Source: Mxb001 sp046046455 (lineage in GTDB: Bacteria; Actinomycetota; Actinomycetes; S36-B12). Taken from it: a DNA stretch of 64,000 bases. The stretch lies in assembly GCA_046046455.1 (NCBI GenBank), contig JBJOJS010000090.1, positions 1 to 64,000 of the forward strand, written 5' to 3'. The notes below the pieces were generated by a model. It was given only the letters and a program-made list of their open reading frames with translations, was not told where the DNA came from and made no database searches. The translations under genes and the position numbers were made by a program. Shown one piece after another: positions 58,740 to 64,000 of this stretch (its first letter is position 1; every line of letters begins with the position of its first letter).

Positions 58740-60091
58740 GCCCTGGCTGCATCCAGGAGCGCCTCGCGCTCGTGGATGGTCGTGCGATCCCGCTCACGGG
58801 TCGCACCCAGAGCCCGCTCGGCGGCATCGATTCGCCGCCAGCCCGGCACGTCCACAACCACGACCTGCGCCAGCGCTTCGTCAACCGATCCCGGTTGCGG
58901 CATCGAGGCGGTCCACGTCTGCGGGTCCGCGAGGTCCTCGAGCAGACAGGAGATCGTCTGCACGGCGTCCTTCTTGTTGGTCCCGATGATGCCGGTGGGC
59001 CCACGCTTGATCCAGCCGGCGACGTAGAGACCTGGAATCGGATCCTCCCCGTCGAGCACGCGCCCCTCGCGATTGGGGATGACGTTGCGACGGTCGTCGA
59101 AGGGCACCCCCTCGATGGCAGTGCCGCGATAGCCGACGCTGCGGATCACGCCGTCGACGGGGATGACGTGCGTCTCCCCCGTGCCCGAAGCTTGGCCCTC
59201 CTCATCGAGCACCGTGGTTTCGACCACGAGTGCCTCGACACGATCCGTGCCCAGGATCTCGACGGGACGGCAGCGGAAATGCAGGTGGATCGTCCGAGCA
59301 CGCCCGTCATCGACGTGCGATGCCCAGCCCTCGATGACCGCCACATTGCGGGCGACGGCCTTGTCCTCCGCGATCGACCGCTGACTGGCCGGATCATCGA
59401 TCTCGCCGCCTTCAGCGATGAGCACCTGGGTCTCCTCGAGTTCCCCCAGCTCGCGGAGTTCCTTCGTCGTCCACGTCGCCTGTGCAGGGCCGCGTCGTCC
59501 CACGAGGTGCACGTCACGGATTCCCGATCCACGCAGGGCGGCGAAGACGTGCTCGGGCATGTCGGTGTGCTCGATCTCGCCGGGCGCCTTCGACAGCACG
59601 CGCGTGACGTCGACGGCGACATTGCCCACCCCGATCACGGCCACACCCCGTGAACCGGAGAGGAAGTCGACAAAGGCGTCTGGTCGGGTATCGGGATGAC
59701 CGGTGTACCAATTGACGAAGTCTGTGGCGGCGATGCTGCCCGGCAGGTCCTCGCCCGGGATGCCCAGCGATCGATCGCGAGAGGCTCCGTAGGTGAACAC
59801 GATCGCGTCGTAGAACTCGCGGAGCTGATCGAGTGTGAGGTCCCTACCGATCTCGACGTTGCCGAGGAAGCGCACGCTCGGATGGTCAAGCACCTTGTCG
59901 AGTGTGTCGCGCACCGAGCGAATGCTCAGGTGGTCGGGCGCGACGCCGTAGCGCACGAGCCCGAAGGGACTGGGGAGCTTGTCGATGATGTCGACCGACA
60001 CCGGGATGTCGGACTGTCCGACGAGGGCGTCTGCGGCATACATGCCTGATGGGCCCGAGCCGATGACGGCGACGCGCAGGGGGCGGGTCAT
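58736..60091 (-). CDS. fprA: FprA-type NADPH--ferredoxin reductase (adrenodoxin reductase-like)
   Basis: FAD enzyme that passes electrons from NADPH to ferredoxins. The 451 residues have the FAD motif VAVIGSGPSGMYAADAL at the N-terminus, the second nucleotide site AVIGVGNVAVDVTRVL, and the C-terminal GWIKRGPTGIIGTNK block of the adrenodoxin-reductase family. AAGGAG five bases before the ATG lies just past the HAD stop. It ends a same-strand run with a Rieske oxygenase, so supplying that oxygenase through a ferredoxin is plausible. M. tuberculosis FprA is the nearest named relative. Confidence 0.92.
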   Translation of the reverse strand: MTRPLRVAVIGSGPSGMYAADALVGQSDIPVSVDIIDKLPSPFGLVRYGVAPDHLSIRSVRDTLDKVLDHPSVRFLGNVEIGRDLTLDQLREFYDAIVFTYGASRDRSLGIPGEDLPGSIAATDFVNWYTGHPDTRPDAFVDFLSGSRGVAVIGVGNVAVDVTRVLSKAPGEIEHTDMPEHVFAALRGSGIRDVHLVGRRGPAQATWTTKELRELGELEETQVLIAEGGEIDDPASQRSIAEDKAVARNVAVIEGWASHVDDGRARTIHLHFRCRPVEILGTDRVEALVVETTVLDEEGQASGTGETHVIPVDGVIRSVGYRGTAIEGVPFDDRRNVIPNREGRVLDGEDPIPGLYVAGWIKRGPTGIIGTNKKDAVQTISCLLEDLADPQTWTASMPQPGSVDEALAQVVVVDVPGWRRIDAAERALGATRERDRTTIHEREALLDAARA

Positions 60092-60100
60092 GGCGACTCC

Positions 60101-60742
60101 TTAGGTCAGGCCGAGCAGCTGGCGAGCACGCGCGAACCCAGGTGCGGGATCGACGGGGTCGAGATGCACGCACTGCATCCCCACAGACTCGGCTCCGGCG
60201 ATATTGACGGGCTGATCATCGATAAAGACACACTCCGACGGCTCAACCCCCATGCGCTCAGCCATCAGGAGGTAAGCGCGGGAATCGGGCTTGTGAACGC
60301 CGTCGGTCCGGCCATCCACCATGTGGTCGAACTCGCGGAGGATCGTCATGCGGTCCAACCAATCCTGGTCGTGGAAGGCGGTCAGGTCGTTGGTGAGGAT
60401 CCCGACCGACAGGCCCGCAGCCTTGGCGTCGGTGATGAGTTGCCGCGCGGCAGGGCGAACCAACTCGTCCTCACTGCCCGAGTACAAATGCGCCATGAAG
60501 TTGGGCATCTCGGCGGGTTCGCCGCTCAGAGTCGCGAACTCCTGACACCGGCGCGCCCAGTACTCGCGCTCGTTCATCCCGCCGGACTGGAACACCTGCC
60601 AATCGGCATCCGCATCCGGATCGAAGGGCCCGGTCCAGGCCAAGGTGCCAGGGGCTAACCCCAGAGAGCGCTCTCCGACGGCGCGCAGTTCGAAGGGGGT
60701 CAGCAGCACAGGACCGCCGAAGTCGAAGACGAGAGCGGTCAT
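60101..60742 (-). CDS. HAD-IA family hydrolase in the Rieske cluster
   Basis: HAD-superfamily protein of 213 residues. It starts TALVFDFGGPVLLTP, so the nucleophile Asp is present, but the usual second Asp of DxD is Gly, as in the YihX/epoxide-hydrolase-N-domain group. TNDLTAFHD (motif II) and FIDDQPVNIAGAE (metal Asp pair) follow. ATG 60742 is chosen since FDFGG must be near the start. It lies between the zinc-ribbon gene (29 bp) and fprA (9 bp). It could remove a phosphate in the cluster's pathway; that is inference. Confidence 0.85.
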   Translation of the reverse strand: MTALVFDFGGPVLLTPFELRAVGERSLGLAPGTLAWTGPFDPDADADWQVFQSGGMNEREYWARRCQEFATLSGEPAEMPNFMAHLYSGSEDELVRPAARQLITDAKAAGLSVGILTNDLTAFHDQDWLDRMTILREFDHMVDGRTDGVHKPDSRAYLLMAERMGVEPSECVFIDDQPVNIAGAESVGMQCVHLDPVDPAPGFARARQLLGLT

Positions 60743-60771
60743 GGTGATGCCTGGGAGATGGTGACCATCCC

Positions 60772-61065
60772 TCAGTGCTCCTCCTCCGAGATCGTCACCA
60801 TGTCGTAGCGCACAACATCGCCGAACCAGCCGCATTCGCCGCACCAGGTCATGAAGACGCGCTGATCCGCCATCCAGTACTCGGTCGAGATCCCGCCGTG
60901 GGTCTCGATGCTGGCCGCACACATCGGGCAGAACTTCGGACGGTCCAGCAGGTGCTGCTCCGCATCCTTGGCGAACCAGGCACCCGGCGGGGGAAGCCGA
61001 TGGGGGTCCGGCGGGAGTTCGCTCAACGCAATCCTCGCCTCACGTGCGACGACGTCATCACGCAC
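60772..61065 (-). CDS. Small zinc-ribbon protein in the Rieske cluster
   Basis: Unrecognised protein of 97 residues. An N-terminal helical part with a Pro-rich hinge (PHRLPPPGAWF) leads to a four-Cys zinc ribbon, FCPMC and CGECGW about 35 residues apart, then an acidic end. GTG 61065 overlaps the Rieske stop by eight bases, so it should be translated by coupling and made with the oxygenase. It could be an accessory or assembly protein of the oxygenase or a small electron carrier (four Cys could also bind iron). Function unknown. Confidence 0.65.
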   Translation of the reverse strand: MRDDVVAREARIALSELPPDPHRLPPPGAWFAKDAEQHLLDRPKFCPMCAASIETHGGISTEYWMADQRVFMTWCGECGWFGDVVRYDMVTISEEEH

Positions 61066-62317
61066 CCGCGCTGGCTTTCTCGCGGCGGGCCCAGGCATCG
61101 GCGTGCAGGTCGAGCAGACGCTGCTTCTGGGGGCTGTAGCGCATCGACCCCATGGTGATGAACGCCTCAGCGAATTCGCGCTCGGCACCGAACTTGTCGC
61201 GCTCGCAGGGCAGCGGGATGATGTCGTGCTTCTCGCGGATGGTGCCCAGGGGGTCCTCGCCGTTGGCGACGCGCTTCATGTTCTCCTTGAACATCTTGCG
61301 CAGCATGGCGACGCCCGCGTCGGAGCGACCGAGGTGCTCCTGCGTGCGATCCGTGACCGGTCCCTGGCTCACCCAGGCCATGATGTCCTGGCCCTCGATG
61401 TAGTCGGTGATGAAGCGGCCCTGGTCATCGCGCCAGAAGTACTCATAGAAGACAGGGCGGTCCTGGGCCTCCCACTCACCCGCATCGGGGGCGTGATTGG
61501 AGTAGAAGAGCTTCCACGTCGTGGTGTCGTCGATGGGGACACGGATCTGCATCTGATCGATGCCCGCGCCACCCACGCGCATGAAGTACGGGAAGACGAG
61601 CGGGTGGCCGACCTTCCAGTCGTCGTTCTCCTCAGAGCCGCCCTCGAGCACACGGCGCTTGAGGATGCCCCACTCCATCTCCTCGAAGCCCGTGCGCAGG
61701 TGCTTCTTCTGGAAGGCCTTGGGGGCGTCGAATCCCTGGGTCTGGCCCATGAAGTCGAAGTAATAGCCGTGCAGCCACTCGACGTGATGGGGGTCGACAG
61801 AGTTCTCCATGATCTGCAGCCAATTGCACGGAAGCGTGGCGTAGCCGCAGTCCTTGATGCCGTCCATCACGAAGACGTCGAAGCGAGGCAACTCGGGAGC
61901 GGGGTCCGGACCGACGTACACCCAGATCATGCCGCCCATGACCTCAGCCTTGCCGGCCTTCTGCTTGACGCGATCGCGGAAATTCTGGTTGTCGGCCTCG
62001 GCGGGCTGCTCGACGCAGTTGCCCTCGAAGTCCCACTTCCATCCGTGATATCCGCAGCGAATGCCGTCCTCATGGACGACGCCGTAGGTGAGCGACGCAC
62101 TCCGATGCGGGCAGTGCTCGGCGACGATGCCGTACCTGCCTGACTTCGGCGTCTTGAAGAGAGTCCAGTCCTCACTCAGCAGGCGCACTGTCTTGGTCGG
62201 CACCGAGTCGAAGTCCTGCTCGAACGCGATGGGGTACCAGTAGCGGCGCAGCAACTCCCCCATGGGAGTGCCGGGTCCGACCTTGGTGAGTTCTTCGTTC
62301 TGCTCGACGGTCAGCAT
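61058..62317 (-). CDS. Rieske non-heme iron aromatic ring-hydroxylating oxygenase, alpha subunit
   Basis: Oxygenase of 419 residues that would hydroxylate or O-demethylate an aromatic compound using O2 and electrons from a reductase. The Rieske 2Fe-2S ligands are CPHR (Cys69, His71) and CGYHGW (Cys88, His91). The mononuclear iron site ENSVDPHHVEWLHG gives Asp175, His178 and His183. It resembles the phthalate/phenoxybenzoate-dioxygenase branch. GGAAGGA precedes the ATG. A strong terminator lies between it and the PEP-utilising gene upstream, so it likely has its own promoter. No beta subunit or ferredoxin is in view. Confidence 0.92.
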   Translation of the reverse strand: MLTVEQNEELTKVGPGTPMGELLRRYWYPIAFEQDFDSVPTKTVRLLSEDWTLFKTPKSGRYGIVAEHCPHRSASLTYGVVHEDGIRCGYHGWKWDFEGNCVEQPAEADNQNFRDRVKQKAGKAEVMGGMIWVYVGPDPAPELPRFDVFVMDGIKDCGYATLPCNWLQIMENSVDPHHVEWLHGYYFDFMGQTQGFDAPKAFQKKHLRTGFEEMEWGILKRRVLEGGSEENDDWKVGHPLVFPYFMRVGGAGIDQMQIRVPIDDTTTWKLFYSNHAPDAGEWEAQDRPVFYEYFWRDDQGRFITDYIEGQDIMAWVSQGPVTDRTQEHLGRSDAGVAMLRKMFKENMKRVANGEDPLGTIREKHDIIPLPCERDKFGAEREFAEAFITMGSMRYSPQKQRLLDLHADAWARREKASAGA

Positions 62318-62456
62318 GGGAGGTCCTTCCGTGTATCGCGTTGATGCTCTCGTTGCCGTGCCTAGCCGGTGCCTCGAAGGTACCGGGCCGTGCGGGTGAC
62401 GCTAGGGATTCCTGCCTCCGACCGGGAGGACGTCGTTCCTCACGGCGGGACCGAGT

Positions 62457-62486
62457 CCGGGGAGGGGACCAAAGTCCCCTCCCCGG
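62457..62486 (-). terminator. Strong hairpin terminator after the PEP-utilising gene
   Basis: CCGGGGAGGGGAC (62457-62469) pairs perfectly with GTCCCCTCCCCGG (62474-62486), 13 pairs around a CAAA loop, starting nine bases past the stop codon of the PEP-utilising gene. No T-run follows. It is by far the strongest hairpin I found in the window and would separate that gene from the Rieske gene. Confidence 0.75.
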
Positions 62487-62494
62487 CCGATCGA

Positions 62495-64000
62495 CTACTC
62501 GATGACCGTGACGACGCCGTTGTTGCCATCGACACGCAGGCGTTGGCCCGTCTTGATGTTGGTGGTGGCGAAGCCCGTGCCGGTGACCGCGGGCAGGCCG
62601 TACTCACGGCAGACGATCGCGGCGTGGCTCATCATGCCGCCCGTGTCGGTGACCGTCGCGAGGATCTTGCCGAAGATCGGCGCCCACGAAGGTGCGGTGA
62701 GCGGGGCGACCAGGATCTCGCCCTGCTGCACCTCTCCGATCTGCTCCGGGGAGAAGATCACGCGCGCAGGACCCTCGACGAGACCAGGCGACGCCGCCAT
62801 GCCACGGAGCTCCCCTTCCTTGGCATCACCGCCGCCCAGCCAGGCGCCCACGCTGTCGGACGTGATGCCCCAGAGCATGACCGTGAAGGGTTCGGTGATG
62901 ACCTCGGGCGGAGCGCCCAGGGCCGGGACCGGCTTCCACTGACGCAGCGCCTCGCAGATTCCCTTGCGCTTCGCCACGATGGCCGGCCAGCGCCCCGGTC
63001 CCGCAGGAGGCTCAGGGGTCGCCCAGGAGACGTAGTAGTCCCACAGCGCGTCCTCGACCTCAGTGCGCTTGAGGTAGAAGATGTCATTGGGCTCGCTCCA
63101 GAACCCTTCCTTGACCAGGACCTCGCCGAGCTGGCGCATCTTGCGCCAGATCACCGAGTGGCTCCAGTGCTCGACGTAGAAGTTGTGGTTCTCCACATAC
63201 GGGAAGACCACGCGGGCCAGTCCGAGCTTGCCCTGGAAGGCCTCGCGATCCTCATCGGTAGCGAGGAGCTCGGAGTACTCCGCCACCACGCGATCACGCT
63301 CGGCATGGATTGCGGCCATCGGACGGGCGAGGTCCTCCCCCGCCTGAAGCTTGACGATGTAGTCGTTGATGAAGTCGAACGGGATCTCGACGTTCTCGAT
63401 CCAGATCTTGTCCGAGTGGTAGAAGCCCGAGCCGGTCGAGAAGTTGAACCATGGCTCGGCCGACTCCTGGAACGAAGCGATCCATGCGCGGCCCGCATCA
63501 CTGCCCTTGAGGATCTCGCACGTCGCCTCGACATCTCCCGCGGCGAACGCCTCGGCGATACCGCTCTCCAGCGCCACACGGGCGAGGCGCTTGAGCTCCT
63601 CGTCGGGACGGAACAGGTCCACCTCGACGCCGGCGACCATCTTGGCGATGGCGAGGTCGGGGATACCCGGGAAGGCCTGCTTGCAGAAGCCGAAGAAGTC
63701 GAGGTAGGCGGCGTAACCGAGGTTGAGGAACTCGAAGTGGTAGTTCCACAGCTTCAGGCCGAGATCGAGCAGCGTGCGGTAGTTCTCCTGGATCTGGTAG
63801 CCCGAGCCGAGGCCGGCGCCGGACTTCACGATCTCATCCGCGTCCTCGATTTCGGGGAGGGGTTCGAAGTTGACCGCCTCGAGTTCCTTCACTAGGTCAC
63901 GGATCTTGAGCATCCACTTGTCGTAGAGGTCGTTCCAGTTCATGAAGTAGAAGCCGGCGCGGTCCATGAAGTTCTCAACGCGCGCCTCGATGGTCGCCGG
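62495..64000 (-). CDS. PEP-utilising phosphotransferase-like protein (N-terminus beyond window edge)
   Basis: The last 501 residues of a larger protein whose start lies past the right edge. The C-terminal phosphohistidine swivel domain has MMSHAAIVCREYGLPAVTG, with the carrier His at visible residue 459, and ends in a PEP-utiliser fold (GQRLRVDGNNGVVTV). The preceding 380 residues resemble the central part of rifampicin-phosphotransferase, phenylphosphate-synthase and PEP-synthase-like proteins. Whether an ATP-grasp domain is fused upstream or encoded separately cannot be seen. Together with the Rieske oxygenase it suggests phosphorylation of an aromatic substrate. Confidence 0.85.
   Translation of the reverse strand, partial: PATIEARVENFMDRAGFYFMNWNDLYDKWMLKIRDLVKELEAVNFEPLPEIEDADEIVKSGAGLGSGYQIQENYRTLLDLGLKLWNYHFEFLNLGYAAYLDFFGFCKQAFPGIPDLAIAKMVAGVEVDLFRPDEELKRLARVALESGIAEAFAAGDVEATCEILKGSDAGRAWIASFQESAEPWFNFSTGSGFYHSDKIWIENVEIPFDFINDYIVKLQAGEDLARPMAAIHAERDRVVAEYSELLATDEDREAFQGKLGLARVVFPYVENHNFYVEHWSHSVIWRKMRQLGEVLVKEGFWSEPNDIFYLKRTEVEDALWDYYVSWATPEPPAGPGRWPAIVAKRKGICEALRQWKPVPALGAPPEVITEPFTVMLWGITSDSVGAWLGGGDAKEGELRGMAASPGLVEGPARVIFSPEQIGEVQQGEILVAPLTAPSWAPIFGKILATVTDTGGMMSHAAIVCREYGLPAVTGTGFATTNIKTGQRLRVDGNNGVVTVIE

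Noticed and set aside
1..64000. CRISPR arrays, insertion sequences, prophage or rRNA genes
   Set aside because: No regular direct repeats, transposase, integrase, phage structural gene or rRNA-like stretch was seen on either strand.

Overview
The window is 64 kb of compact, high-G+C core chromosome from an actinobacterium (class Actinomycetia). The diagnostic genes are the complete Pup-proteasome set (pafA, prcA, prcB, pup, dop, arc/mpa), mycothiol ligase mshC, an F420-type luciferase-like oxidoreductase, a SepH cell-division protein, and many actinobacteria-only families (DUF3090, SCO1664, DUF3000, DUF3159, DUF3710, DUF3093, DUF4193, DUF4235, DUF5703, DUF5998). From memory, gene order matches two regions that are separate in Mycobacterium tuberculosis (about Rv2097c-Rv2141c and Rv2690c-Rv2701c). 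Genus cannot be decided from the sequence; an uncultured free-living lineage is a guess. I found 69 protein genes (two cut by the window edges) and one tRNA. No IS element, prophage, CRISPR array or rRNA was seen, and no gene-free stretch reaches 300 bp.

Layout. 1-7.7 kb: Pup-proteasome genes, tRNA m1A58 methyltransferase and a HAD phosphatase. 7.8-11.4 kb: PAC2 protein, pgi and a short-type gnd. 11.4-20.3 kb: mshC with the SCO1664/DUF3090/phosphatase trio, corA, uppP, an F420 oxidoreductase, an aldo/keto reductase homologue that has lost most catalytic residues, DUF5703 and an M20 peptidase. 20.4-30.7 kb: tRNA-Leu(GAG), a purine permease with a structured leader, a GluQRS-like gene overlapping a C-C hydrolase gene, an SDR, a HicA-like/eRF1-domain-like pair, a DsbB-like protein, two Gfo/Idh oxidoreductases, an enoyl-CoA hydratase, a NUDIX-fold protein and msrB. 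30.7-43.8 kb: DUF3000, RNase D-like, dxs, aconitase, asparagine synthetase, and a KimA-like potassium importer beside two TrkA/RCK proteins. 43.8-58.7 kb: dut, gamma carbonic anhydrase, inositol monophosphatase, MFS, SepH, thymidine kinase, psuG plus a PfkB kinase, and a GyrA/ParC subunit. 58.7-64 kb: a same-strand catabolic-looking cluster of PEP-dependent phosphotransferase, Rieske oxygenase, zinc-ribbon protein, HAD phosphatase and FprA-type ferredoxin reductase.

Two organising features recur. About two dozen genes have a -10-like hexamer (TAGCCT, TAGGGT, TAGGCT, TACGGT and relatives) ending six to eight bases before the start codon with no Shine-Dalgarno site, the signature of leaderless transcription. 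This also fixes several start codons. Convergent genes are packed end to end or overlap; three pairs share a single CTAG as both stop codons, and terminator-like hairpins sit within gene ends.

The parts most worth following up are the PEP-phosphotransferase/Rieske cluster at the right edge, the permease leader in which a hairpin can hide the Shine-Dalgarno sequence, the HicA-like/eRF1-like pair, the degenerate aldo/keto reductase, and a SepH that lacks its usual N-terminus and seems to start at CTG.
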